Source: Morinoia aosen (taxonomy: Eukaryota > Arthropoda > Malacostraca > Amphipoda > Talitridae). From it: a DNA stretch of 64,000 bases. Positions 22,132-33,151 of the stretch are shown piece after piece (the first letter of the stretch is position 1; each line of letters opens with the position of its first letter). The DNA is taken from assembly GCA_030386875.1 (NCBI GenBank), contig CM059575.1:52606859-52670858 (forward strand), in the 5' to 3' direction. The notes beneath the pieces were generated by a model. That model made no database searches and had not been told where the DNA came from. It saw only the letters and a list, made by a program, of their open reading frames with translations. The translations under genes and the position numbers were made by a program.

Positions 22132-23877
22132 TGTGGGGAAATACTTCACTCGTGCAATTTTTGGAAAATACTTCGCTTTAGGAAATGTCTTAAAAACCGT
22201 TATCACTGTTATTATACTTCGCTTTAGGAAATGTCTAAAAAACCGTCATCACTGTTATTCTCGAGCGTGAGAATGTCGACCAAAGTTTATCCGTGTGTGT
22301 AAGGACAATTCGTCACTGTTCGGTCGGAAAAACAAGCGGCGATTGTTTGGGGTAGGGGTAGGCGTGTCAGATGTCGCGGCCTCAAGTGCGGCGAGCGCAG
22401 GCATAGAGAACGACGAACACACGCACGATACAAGCGTACCCAAGCCGAGGCTTTGTAGGGCAAGGAGGCGGACGTGACGTCTGAACACAGGCCCGCACAA
22501 CCGGAGCCAATCGCCGCTCGCCAAAGCTATGACGCAAGAAGGTGTGTCTCAACACGCACCAATGAGAGTCCCAGACGTCAGAATAAGCAAGGATTCCGCC
22601 AATGAGGTTGCAGATGCTGCCTCTGTAGAATGGAAGCGTCGAGAATGATCTCGAAAGAGGGAAGCGAAACAGATATAAGGATGCGAGAGGAAGCCTCGAG
22701 AGGAATTTTTGAACACACGTGAGAGACTGCGCAAGACGTCTGAGGGTGTTCTACACAATAGGCCAGCCTCGTCGGCTGGCCTTATACCCAACTGCAACTT
22801 GAAAGTTAATAATTCGAGGCACATAAAACAACGTTGGACGTCGGAAGTCATTGGAGCACCGTCTTAAAAAGGAAGCCTAATCGAAGTAAACCAGCCTCGC
22901 ATCGGGGATCGTCATGAATAAACGCGTCGGAGATTCAACCAAGAGCAATCAACATCTGTGCATCGGGGTCGAACTCACAATCAACTTCAGCGGCAGTCGT
23001 CAACATTGCAAATGGCAAACAGTTAAGATCGCTCACCAACACTGCAAAGTTCAACGCATGAAACTGCAATGAATCAGCTCACAACCGCTTCAAGGGATCA
23101 GCTACCCGTAGAAAGAAGCGGGGAAGGGCACCACTGCAGCGAGGTAGCAAGAGATCAGCCTACGCCAGCAGCAAGCCTAAGCTGCGACGCGGAACATCAG
23201 CAGTGAGCAATAACATCGGCTGTGAACGACGCGGAACATCAGCAGTGAGCAATAGCATCGGCAGTGGATACCCATCAGTGAATCATTTATTATCAAAAGG
23301 GCGAGTGTTTTATAGTTGTGAGAGCTCTTTTAGGTGGTGATTGAAGTTCAAATTCAGATGTAGATCAGCACACAGAAAAGTGCTTTTCAGAGTATCGCGA
23401 GGAATCATCTAATTTTTGGCTATCAATTTCCTGTGTCTATTTAGTCGAGGATCGACTTCCCGTTGTATGATTCGACACCGTGTCACAATTCCAGGTTAAA
23501 TCGTGATGTGTTATTCTCGCAAATATTATGATTTGTGTTACTGTGGATGCGTGAATCATTGTCAACGAGGGAGTATTTGTAACTTGAATGCTCGGTAAGC
23601 ATCACCTTTGTGTCATGTCGTGTTTAAATATTTGCGGCGGTAGAAACTTACGTACTTTTCATTGACGCCGTTGTGCCATTTCAAATCATTTCGTCCCCAT
23701 GCCTTGTGTGTTTATCCACGTGTTTCCCAATAAATTCGTGTTAATCTTGCTAACTCTTTTATTCTCCAAGTCTGGTATGCAGGTGTACGCAAGCATAAAG
23801 GATAATACTATAACATGTTTGGGGGTTGAGACTCCCCCTGCGTGCGTGATTAGTAACCCTTTTCACGTATCGCGACA
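22132..23877. repeat. Probable solo LTR, 1.75 kb
   Basis: The block is richer in G+C than its surroundings and begins TGTGGGG and ends CGCGACA, flanked by ACAT on both sides (22128-22131 and 23878-23881), a 4-bp duplication. It has internal direct repeats ('cttcgctttaggaaatgtct' twice near 22170 and 22220; 'gacgcggaacatcagcagtg' twice near 23190 and 23230) and an AATAAA at about 23730. No Gag or Pol lies within or beside it, so a solo LTR left by LTR-LTR recombination is the simplest reading. An unusual captured sequence is the alternative. Confidence 0.65.
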
Positions 23878-24049
23878 ACATGGCTATTATATTTTATGGG
23901 ACCAAAAAAAATGTTTTTTATAAACATTTTTAAAAAATCATGACTAAGAAAACACGGATATAAATATCAGGAAAGTTATTTTTCTTTAATCGAATTTTCT
24001 CTAGAAACTTATAAACAAAGAATGCTGTTAATATTGAAATCATGTTTAT

Positions 24050-24296
24050 TAGAACTGTACTAGGTCTTAGAATAGAATATCTACAAAGAATCTATTCACT
24101 CCATAAAACCTTTCGGAGACCAGCTCCATCCTCAGTCATCAGTAAAATTTGGTGATATGGACAATGAATTTTCACTGTTCCTTTGAAAAACATTTGACTG
24201 AATGACTTACTGAGGATGGAGCTAGTCTCCGAATGGTTTTATAGAGTGAATAGATTCTTTGTGGATATTTTATTCTAAGACCTGGTACGGTTCTAA
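24050..24296. repeat. Imperfect palindrome, arms about 95 bp
   Basis: The left arm ('actaggtcttagaata...ggagaccagctccatcctca') is repeated inverted in the right arm ('tgaggatggagctagtctcc...ttctaagacctggta') around a ~60-bp centre. It lies inside the hAT-type element and is probably a nested MITE. The target duplication is unclear. Confidence 0.65.
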
Positions 24297-24361
24297 TGGA
24301 TATTAATATATCATATGTGATCGAAAAATCCATGCTGTTTTTTGAATGTTTTTGTTACAAA

Positions 24362-24730
24362 CCCCTCAGGGGATACAACTATTGTATCTATGGGAATTAT
24401 CGCTCCCAGGGGGAAAATGTGAGGGCCCGAGCTGAGAGTTAGGTAGGCCTTCTTTTTTTTGAAATATAATGTTTTTTGTTATGTTGAAGACCACCTTTTT
24501 TTCGGTTCACTACTGTCCTGTTTCTCAGCACCTCTGACTTTCTTCTTCAACTTTTATCTTATTTCATGATCTTCTTTCTCATCTTACTGTTTCTATGCCC
24601 TTTCAGCATAGATTCCTCATTTTCTTATTTCCATACTAAATGGTGTCTTCCTCCTTCCTCTCTTCGACATGCTCTATTTTTGTAGTGGTTAGGGAGGCTT
24701 AAACTAACTTATAATCTTATAATCTTAATC
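24362..24730 (+). repeat. Short interspersed repeat, copy 1
   Basis: About 370 bp, from 'cccctcaggggatacaac' through 'gagctgagagttaggtaggcc' and 'ccatactaaatggtg' to 'cttaaactaacttataatc' plus an 'aatctt' tail. It recurs at least nine more times in the window. There is no recognisable pol III promoter in the 5' part, so the class (SINE or short LINE tail) is left open. Confidence 0.75.
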
Positions 24731-24770
24731 TTTGTTACAATAAGTCATGACTAAAAAACACGGATATTAA

Positions 24771-24990
24771 CACGTTAAGTGCGGCGGGTTAAACTGAAGT
24801 TCAATATCCAGCTCAAATTTAGAGTCAATTGTGGTAAAAAATTTTGAAAATAGCCTACATTGACTGGATCATGCCTTCATTTAACTTTCATTTAGTATTT
24901 ATAAAAATTGAGTCAGTGACTGCTGGTCAGCCAACAGCATTATGAAAATCACCTAAATGACCACCGGTGGGTCAAGCCGCACTTAACGTG
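24771..24990. mobile_element. 220-bp piggyBac-type MITE
   Basis: The termini CACGTTAAGTGCGGC and GCCGCACTTAACGTG are perfect inverted repeats flanked by TTAA on both sides (24767-24770 and 24991-24994). There is no coding capacity. It sits inside the hAT-type element. Confidence 0.88.
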
Positions 24991-25330
24991 TTAATATACT
25001 TTATATTACCATAAACAACCATGCTGTTTTTTTGAACATTTTTTTACAGAAAAATCATTAAAAAATGTGGATATTAATATATTTTATGTGCCAAAAAAAA
25101 CCATGCTGGTTTTTTTTTTCAAGCATGTTTTCTTTACCAAAAAAATCATGACTAAAAAACATGGATATTAATGACTTTTTGTGAAAAAATATGGTTTTTA
25201 AAAGGCCATGTTTTTTTGGTCAGATAAAAATTAACACCCATGTTTTTTGTAAAAAAAAATTTTTTTTTTCAAAAAGCATGGTTTATTGTTCACATAAAAT
25301 AAATTAATATCCATGTTTTTTTTACATATT

Positions 25331-25603
25331 AGATTAGTCATTAGTTTTAGCCTCCCTACCCAGCAACAAATGCGCTCCAAAGAGAGGAAGGAAGATTATG
25401 AAACAAGATCAAAGTTGAAGAAGACAGTAGTAGGTGCTGAAAAACAGGACAGCAGTGAACCAAAAAAAGGTGGTCCTCAACATAATAAAAACATTTTATT
25501 TCAACAAAAAGGAGGCCTACTTAACTCTCAGCTTGGGCCCTCACATTGTCCCCCTGGAAGCGCTAGTTCCCATAGATTCAATAATTGTATCCCCCTGAAA
25601 GGG
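25331..25603 (-). repeat. Short interspersed repeat, copy 2 (inverted, shortened)
   Basis: This is the reverse complement of the family at 24362-24730: it starts 'gattagtcattagttttagc' and ends 'gtatccccctgaaaggg'. It is the only copy in this orientation. Confidence 0.7.
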
Positions 25604-26213
25604 TGTTTTTTTTTACAAAGAAGTCGTGACCAAAAAAAAATGAAATTTTAATAAAAAACATGTTTAAAAAAAAATTTTTTTGGTAACATAAAATATGTTA
25701 ATATCCATGATTTTAAGATACAATTTTTTATGAAAAATATATAAAATAAAACAGCATGGTTTTTTGGTTGCATAAAATATATTCATATCCAGGTTTTCTT
25801 TTACATCATTGTCTGTAATAAAAACATTTTTTATAAACAGCATGGGGTTTTTTAGGTCTCATATATATATTCATGTTTTTTTAGTCATGATTTTTTAGTA
25901 CAAAAACATTTTTTCGGTCTCATAAATATGTTATTCATATTTTTTCAGTCATGATTTTTTAGTAAAAAAACATTTAAAAAAAAACTGCATGGGGCTTTTT
26001 AGGTCACATAAAATTATACTGTTTTATAGTCATGATTCTTTGTAAAAAAAAAGCATGGTTATATTTGGTACCAGAAAATATATTATTCATTTTTATTAGT
26101 CAGAATTTTTTGTACAAAAAACATGTTTTAAAAAACAGCATATTTTTTTGGTCACCTAAAATATATTAATATCTATGTTTTTAGTCATTTTTTTGTAATG
26201 AAAACATAAAAAA

Positions 26214-26516
26214 GAAACCATACAGTATAAGTGGTGGCAGATAACCCACAATTACCTAGAGGAGTCTAAGAGGTACAGCAGGAGCCACAGAACTTACCAC
26301 AGAACTTATATTGATGGAGTCAAAATTCAGAGCTTATTATCTCTGCAAAGTCTGATTTTTTGGTCACATGAAAATAAAATCAGACATAGTAGAGATAGTA
26401 AGCGATGAATTTTGACTCCATCAATATAAGTTCTGTGGCTCCTACTGTTCCTCTTAGATGCCTCTAGGTAATTGTGGGTTATCTGCCACCACTTTTACTG
26501 TATGGTTTCTTTTTGA
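26214..26516. repeat. Palindrome, arms about 125 bp
   Basis: The arms 'gaaaccatacagtataagtg' and 'cacttttactgtatggtttc' continue inward through 'cccacaattacctagagg' and 'cagaacttatattgatgg'. A ~60-bp centre separates them. It is probably a nested MITE in the hAT-type element. No gene is present. Confidence 0.7.
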
Positions 26517-26808
26517 TGTTTTTATAACAATAAAATGACTAAACAACATGGATATTAATATATTTTAGGTCCCCCAAAAAAAACCCAGACATATACTTAA
26601 CAAAATTTAGGTGTGCAAAAAAAACAAAAAAACAAAAAAACACATAAAAAACACATTTTTTTTGCAAAAAAAAAACGCAATCAAATAAAACCGTTACTTT
26701 TGCATCACTAACCTTGGTGCCAGTGGCGATGCAGTATTTCACTTGGTGAATGCATTCCTGAAGGTAAAACATAGACTTAACTGTTTTTTTCCATAAAATT
26801 AGAGCATA

Positions 26809-28124
26809 AAGCCCCCTCCAGACCTTGCATTACCCTGTTGCCTCTCGACGTCGGAGTGGCGCTGCAAAAGAACCGCTGATGACCAGACTGGCTTGTGGGA
26901 AAGCCCGCACTGCAATGGCATTCAGTTGCTCAAGAGCTCTGAGAGGGGAAGGATGCTTGCGAGCTATACGCGGGAGCTACTCACTTCCGCGTATAGCTCA
27001 GGGCTGCCAGTGAGAATTTTACCAAAACCCCAGCATACGATAGAAAAAACCCCAGATTGCTGCTTAAAACCCTAGATTCGCAAAAAAGTGTGTTAATGAA
27101 GTAATTTGCTTACCTTTGTACTCGTATTACTCTGAATCAGTTGCTGCCGACAAACATATAGCGTTGCTCCATAATTTCTCATTCTGCCTCTCCAAATATC
27201 GGTGACTTATTGCTCCGAATTCCATATTGCGTATTAATTCTTTTCGTGGTTGCCAAGTAGTACAATCATTGTTGATCCTCGAAATTGATTGTTTTGCCAA
27301 AATTCTATCACTTACAGTTTCTGCTTTCAGAAAACTGGTTTGTTTCATTTTTAACACAACTCATGACTGATAAAATTCGTTCAACCGAAGCAGACAAATG
27401 TGGCAGAATAGTTAGACTTGTCATAAAAGCAGACAAGAGGCCAAATTTTGAATTTTGAATTTTGAAAACCATCCTTATTTATTTTAGTTTGTTCCAGTAT
27501 CTGGGAGGATTTTATAAAAGAACAATTACTATGTAGGTGTTTTCAATAAATATGTGTTTCATGTACCATAGTAACAGGTACTGCATAAATGCTACTTGAA
27601 CATTTAAATTGTTCGATATTTTTTGCTGGCAGTAAACAGACCTCACTTAGATTTCGACAGAATGCAGATGCAACAGGAATATAATAGCAACTAATGCACC
27701 CAATTTCAATTAAACGAATTTGATAATTTAATACCATAATTTTCATTGCGTCAAGCGCCGAAAAAAATTATATATAAAAGCCTTCAATTTGTTACCTCTT
27801 CATAAAAAACCCCCGATTTTTGCCAATTTTTTTATATAAACCCCAAAACCTTAGGCCACAGCTAAAAACCCAAGATCTGGGGTTAAAACCCCAGCTTTGG
27901 CAGCCCTGGTATAGCTCGTCAGTTATTGCGGAGCGCGCCACCGACACGACCTTCCGCAATGCCTACTGCTATCACACTGACTCGCGTCGCCCTACGACAG
28001 CAATCAGGAACGCTCAACTCCTTGGTTAGCATGAAAAATCGGTTTCTCAAGCGGTCGGAGAGCTATCTACAGCTCGTCTAAGCGGCATCAAGCAACATGG
28101 TAATGCAAGGTCTGGAGGGGGCTT
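26809..28124. mobile_element. TA-flanked MITE, split by a hAT insertion
   Basis: The terminal inverted repeats AAGCCCCCTCCAGACCTTG and CAAGGTCTGGAGGGGGCTT extend to about 30 bp and are flanked by TA on each side (26807-26808; 28125-28126). TA duplication suggests the Tc1/mariner group. Without the nested hAT (26999-27908 plus its duplication) it is about 400 bp. It lies in the piggyBac transposase relic. Confidence 0.75.
26999..27908. mobile_element. hAT non-autonomous element, 910 bp
   Basis: Flanked by a perfect 8-bp duplication GTATAGCT (26991-26998 and 27909-27916). The ends are CAGGGCTGCCA and TGGCAGCCCTG, perfect inverted repeats, with 'aaaacccca' repeats just inside both ends. No recognisable transposase; a 76-codon minus frame at 27127-27357 has no domain I know. 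It inserted into one arm of a small palindrome ('gagctatacgcgg...ccgcgtatagctc') of the host MITE. Confidence 0.88.
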
Positions 28125-29357
28125 TAGGCTACCAGGAAAATTTGGGCATGTGGCACTGTACAATAGAGAAGGCTGACTGGATTAGAATTCAAAGATAAGC
28201 TTATGCAAAAACTTGCATTGAGGTGCCTTTGATGAACATAAAACCCATGCAGAAGGTTCAACCATTACTGCTCTCAAATGGAATGATAAAACTGTTTGTC
28301 TACTGTCCAGTTTCTTGAATTTGCATTCTGTGAAAAATTGCAAGAGATTTGATAAAAAGAAGCTGAAGTATGTTGAAGTTCCAACACCAAATATTGTGTC
28401 TTATTACAACTGTTACATGGGTGGTGTTGATCTTTATGACCCGTACATGGCTTACCATTGGATGAGCTTCAGGTCAGGTGTGTTTTTCATCTTGATATGG
28501 CAGTGGTGAACAGTTGGCTGCTTTTGCAAAGGGTTGAAGATGAAAATAAAGTTCCACATTGTCTTCAGACTTCCCTTTGCAAATTCAAGTTAAGGCTGTC
28601 AGATTCCCTGATGTTTACTAACAAAGAAGTGGCAAGGGAATGTAATTGCCCTCCTTCAGAAAATAAATCTGAATTTGTTAGAAAGAAGACACAAGTTAAT
28701 GCCACAAAACTTATTCCTGAGGAGGCTATTTGGAAGGATGGGATTGGACATCTTCCTTCAATTACAGAGAAAAGAGGGATGTGCAAATTTCCGAAGTGTA
28801 AAGGAAAGATTAAAATGTTTTGCATGAAATGCAAGGTTCATCTCTGATGTGAAAGTAGTAGAAACTGCTTTGTCCAGTTTCAAAGTGAGTAAATAATTTT
28901 TCATTTGTTTTTTTAATCAGTTTCAGTTAGGCTTGCATTGCATGAATCGATAATAACTGGCATATTGTTTTCTAAAGTTTTTAAAATGAGAAATATATTT
29001 CATTATACTGCTTTTAGTTCCATTGTTCCAGGTGTACCGTATGGAAGCTTTTGATACTGTGGTCCCATAAGACGAAGTAGATCAAAAAGTTCATTGTTGA
29101 ATACATTGTTCACAGTGCAACCAATTGTTACCTTCTTAAAATACAGCAATTGTAGAAAAACTATCAAAAAAAATTTTTCAAGTAAGAGGAAAAAGCAGTC
29201 ACTAAAGGGTTAAGAGAAATTACTGTAATATTTTGTTATAAAACAAAGCAGTTTAGCTGTCACTGGGTTAAGGCCTAATGCTTAACTTCAGGTCACTAAA
29301 ATAGCTAGCTAAATATTGATTTTTTTACCTTAATATCACCCTCAAATTCTTATTTAA

Positions 29358-30488
29358 GGGAAGCGTTTCCAAAAAGCCGAAACTTTTTTTCTATTGGACT
29401 TAGGTCTATGAAAATTTTCAGACTACTAGTTCTCCACATTTGTAACAACTTATCTTAAACAAAAATTTTTCATAGGGCCATAGAAAATTAATTATTGAAA
29501 AAATATTTATATATATACATATATTATTCATTATAACTTTGAAATGTACAAAGCTAGAGCAATGCGGTTTGTTGCATTTGAAAGTTAAACATGTGCTCTA
29601 TCTAATTTACTAGTGGATTTTTTTATGTATTTCATTCAGAATTTATATGATTTTTTTTGTGTCAGGGCAAAAGTTATATTGTTAAGGCAAAAAAGTCCAC
29701 GGAAAGCTTTACAGAAAAAAATTTGAAATCCTACTGTAAATTAGATAGAGCACACGTATCACTTTCAAATGCAACAAACCACATTGCTCTAGCTTTGTAA
29801 ACTTTGGAGTTATAACGACAAACGTCTTGATAACTTACTTTTTTTATAAAACCTATTTTTAAGAAAAAAATGCTTCTCCTACAGTTTTTGAGCTACAGTG
29901 ATGATTTTGGTATCATTGGATGCAGAAAAACAAGGGCTTTACAATGTAGTAAGAAGTTTTTCGAAATTAATTCCTGTTCCAAAGTTATGATGTCATAAAT
30001 TTGAATTTTCTTGAATATTTTGATTTTTTTCTTTTTAATTTTTTAAATTTCTATATTGGAAATTTGAGGAAAAGCATTCAAGTTTTTGGAATTTCCACGT
30101 TATTCTGCATCCAATGATACCAAAATCATTACTGTAGCTCAAAAACTATCTGAGAAAAAGCATTTAGAAACCCCCCAAATGTCGTTTTCTATGATTTCCC
30201 ATTTTCTTTTCAAGAAAATCGCATTTTGTCATGAGTGATAAATGATTCTAAATTGCATTTCCTATCAGTATACCAAATTTCCTTGCTCTAGGTTCAAAAA
30301 TGGAAAAAAAGGTCCGTAAGGGGGATGTCCTCCCCCCCCCCCGGGGGGGACGTTAGCTCTGGGATACGTTCCTGATATTTTTACAGACATTCGGGTACAT
30401 ATCTCAAACTCATTTAAAGCAATAAAAAAAAATTCGGGAGAATCGACTTTTGGATTGCAGCTAAGGGGAACATGCCAAAACGCTTCCC
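29358..30488. mobile_element. TTAA-type MITE, relative of the copy at 13.5 kb in opposite orientation
   Basis: Flanked by TTAA (29354-29357, 30489-30492) with termini GGGAAGCGTTT and AAACGCTTCCC. Its interior aligns, inverted, with 13466-14925 but lacks the ~317-bp tandem duplication. It has no coding capacity. Confidence 0.9.
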
Positions 30489-30494
30489 TTAAAG

Positions 30495-30855
30495 ACCCCC
30501 AGGAGGATACATCTATTGCATTTACAAGAATTAGCACTCCCAGGGGGAAAATGTGAGGGCCTGAACTGAGAGTTAGGTAGGCCTTCTTTTTGTTTAAATA
30601 GAATGTGTTTTATGTTAAGGACTAGGTACCTTTTTTTTGGTTCTATGCTGTCCTGTTTTTAAGTATCTTTCACTTTCTTCAACTATTATCATGTTTCATG
30701 AACTACTTTCTCACCTTACTGTTTCTACCATCCTTCTGCATAGATTCTACATTTCCCTATCTCCATACTAAATGGTGCCTTCCTCCTTCTTCTCTATGGA
30801 ATGCTTTTTTTTTTTAGCAGTTAGGGATGCTTAAACTGACATATAATCCAATTCT
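30495..30855 (+). repeat. Short interspersed repeat, copy 3
   Basis: It starts 'cccccaggaggatacatct' and ends near 'cttaaactgacatataatcc'. It abuts the TTAA MITE at 29358-30488. Confidence 0.7.
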
Positions 30856-31247
30856 TTTTTAAAGGTAAGTAGTCTTGCACTAAGCATTTCAATTTGACCT
30901 AAGATATTACGTGAATATTTGTGTAATCCAACTAAAACATAGGATTTCAATACAACTTTTATAGCACATTTCATGCATTACAATGCATATGAACTGCCTG
31001 GTCGTACGAACTATCCAGCAAGTCATTTTTCTTGCCTAAACATGCCCAAAATATATTTATTTCTACTTAGAAAGACAGTTTTTTCTTTCCTGATGACTGT
31101 ACAGGGAACTCTAACATTATACATTAATTTCAAATATCTTTTTTTTACTGAAAGAATGAGTTCTTTATAAAGCTAAAAGTTTTGTTCTTAATAAAATTAA
31201 TTCAAGGCCAATCGAAGAATGAATTATGGTATAAAATTATCTTTTAA

Positions 31248-31444
31248 CCCTTGAGCACCAAAGTGGATTTCAAAATCAACTTTCATGTAGACAGCTCTAA
31301 TATATTTCATTCCTTGGAAAATTTATGCCCTAATGTGTTCTTCAAAGTTCATTGTTGAGTGGCAGTATCTTCCTCATTGTGATGTAAGTGACTTACATGA
31401 TGGTGGTTGTGATGATGGTAATATGAGCACAAAATGTTGAAGGG
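31248..31444. mobile_element. Candidate 197-bp piggyBac-type MITE
   Basis: The ends CCCTTGAGCACC and GTTGAAGGG are bounded by TTAA (31244-31247, 31445-31448). Inverted similarity beyond the CCCTT core is weak, so this is tentative. Confidence 0.45.
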
Positions 31445-32172
31445 TTAACAGCAGGGGGCACCTATATGGGCAAAAGTTTCGTTCCTCAACTGCACACAAC
31501 TGCCGATCAGTTGATTTTAGAATGACGTTGCTGGAGGTGAGCAACACTTCATCTTTCAAAATTCACTTCTCAAATTTTGAAAGGAAAACTGTTAAATTAG
31601 CATAATCATGATTTATTCTATTATGAAATATGTTCATGTCTCATTTATTATCATTATAGATCAAGATTATTGTGACAATTAGAATTTTGAGGTACTGTAG
31701 AATTAAATTACACAAATTTACTTGACTGTTTCTGGTAGTTTTGGATTGCTACTGTGTCCAAGCATAGTGAAGTTCCCTGATATTCCACCCTATTGTGAAC
31801 ACTGTTAAATAGAAAAGATGTGATGGAATTACAAAGCATAATTAGAAAGAGCAAAACATTGCAAGAAGTCTTTCTGCTTCAGGTAGTGGGAAGGAAGTAA
31901 AATATAAATTTTGTTTGTCAATCCTGTCAATAATTTGATTGTTCATTTGATTTTGGCTACTTAATTGTGTTGTAAAATGTGGAAAATAAAAATTTATTCA
32001 ACACGTTGACCATGTATTAGAACCTATGTGTACCACTAGGTAAATTTTTCATTTGAATACTGGTGTAAATGAACATAATATTATTTCACTACTTTTCTTT
32101 TTTGGTAAAATTTCAGTATTTGAAGTAAAGTAACATTTTGCTATTAATATTTCACTGCTGTCAGGGAAGGTA

Positions 32173-32525
32173 TCCTTGAGTGGGATACAACTATTTTATC
32201 TATAGAATTAGTGCTCCAAGGTGAAGTATGTGAGGTCCTGAGCTAAAGGTTAGGTAGGCCTTTCCATTGTTGAAATAGAATAGACTTTTTTGTTTTAATA
32301 TGGACCATCTTTTTTATGGTTCACTGCTGTCCAGTTTTTCCAGCACTAACTTCTATCTTTTACAACTTCCATCTAGTTCAGTACACTTCTTTCTAATGTT
32401 TCTATGCACCTTTTGCATAGCTTCTGGATTCCCTTAATGTCACACTAAATGGTGCTTCTCCTTCCTCTCTTTGGAATACCTTTGTTGTGGTTAGGGAGGC
32501 TTAAACTAAAATTTAATCCAATCTC
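32173..32525 (+). repeat. Short interspersed repeat, copy 4
   Basis: From 'gtgggatacaactatttt' to 'cttaaactaaaatttaatcc', with the family's 'gagctaaaggttaggtaggcc' block. Confidence 0.7.
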
Positions 32526-33147
32526 ATCTCCCACAATGTTTCTGCATCTGCACTAGTGAAGAAACAGTGAGTAAATCTGTTGGGTTTATCACTCAACACT
32601 CCAAGTATGACCACTCTGGCATGCATTCAGTTGGTTCCATCTGCTTTGGCTAACCGAGCAGCTTGTGAGACTCTTGATTTGGTGTTATAGCCCTTATGGG
32701 GCATAGGATGGCTAATAGGTTTAGCTAGCTAGGTTTGTCTGTTGTATCCTATGCTACAGGAAGTGCACCTCCAAAGGGATTGTTAAGAGTACTTCAGCTG
32801 TAGCTAGGCCTTAAGGACTTTTATCTGTGTTCACTTCATACTGTTCAATTTAGTGTTTTTTTCCTGTTAATTTTTTATTTTTCTCCTCTTTTCTATCCTG
32901 CTTTACTATATAACTTGTGTCCTGAATGGGAACACACCTTGTGCATAAATTTTTTTAAGGGATATCTTCTTGTTTCACTCCTGAGATTGCCTTTGATGTT
33001 GCTAGAAAGTCTGAAACTAATATGATATAAATAATTTTGGTGTCAGGGTCACTACAGCTGTAGGAGCAGAGGTGTCTGTCACCCCCTATTAGATTATAGT
33101 TAGTTCATTCTGATTTACGTGCTAAGAATACATTAAAGATGTAACCT
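32526..33147. other. Stretch without a recognised gene
   Basis: No exon or transposase is seen. The part near 32810-32950 ('aaggacttttatctgtgttc', 'cttgtgcataaat') resembles 42225-42430, so another low-level repeat is probably present. Confidence 0.4.
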
Positions 33148-33151
33148 TTAA

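Larger units (their letters stand above)
21620..26710. mobile_element. 5.1-kb hAT-type fold-back element with subterminal repeat arrays
   Basis: A perfect 8-bp duplication ACCTTGGT flanks it (21612-21619 and 26711-26718). The ends are TAGAGATG at the left and, reversed, TAGTGATG at the right, in the hAT style. Removing it restores the piggyBac reading frame (PDLG|ASGDAV). The left part carries direct units ('accatgctgttttt...catgactaaaaa...ggatattaatatatttta', period near 86 bp) and the right part carries the same units inverted. No transposase was recognised. It harbours a solo LTR, a TTAA MITE, two short interspersed repeats and two palindromes. Confidence 0.82.
20985..28848 (+). pseudogene. 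piggyBac transposase, split into three segments by later insertions
   Basis: Segment 1 (20985-21619) contains HEQMVPFEGVSLLEQYVLKK, then after a shift GYEMFILPGVSGLVYEFILY and RKILPEQSSGIPDLG. Segment 2 (26711-26806) continues directly with GASGDAVFHLVNAFLK across the 5.1-kb hAT-type insertion. Segment 3 (28127-28848) gives GSTITALKWNDKTVCLLSSF, YVEVPTPNIVSYYNCYMGGV, DMAVVNSWLLLQRVE and a C-terminal zinc cluster CKFPKCKGKIKMFCMKCKVH. This order matches DDE_Tnp_1_7 transposases, which cut and paste at TTAA. Frameshifts (near 21500 and 28490) and stops abound, so it is dead. Other than at the hAT junction, the joins are approximate. Confidence 0.82.
15379..29213 (+). mobile_element. piggyBac element shattered by nested insertions (inferred outer limits)
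   Basis: The left edge reads TTAACCTTTTAATGACC (15379-) and the right edge, reverse-complemented, TTAACCCTTTAGTGACT (ending 29213). These are similar short inverted ends with TTAA. Between them, plus-strand piggyBac transposase pieces occur at about 20985-21611, 26719-26800 and 28127-28848, in order. Removing the nested elements (15529-18658, about 20702-20984, 21620-26710, 26809-28124) leaves roughly 4 kb, a plausible piggyBac size. The link between the left edge and the transposase is inference. The coding continuity across the 5.1-kb insertion is directly visible. Confidence 0.55.

Noticed and set aside
31248..31444. Treating this as a confirmed piggyBac MITE
   Set aside because: Only CCCTT and the TTAA flanks match; listed as a candidate with low confidence.
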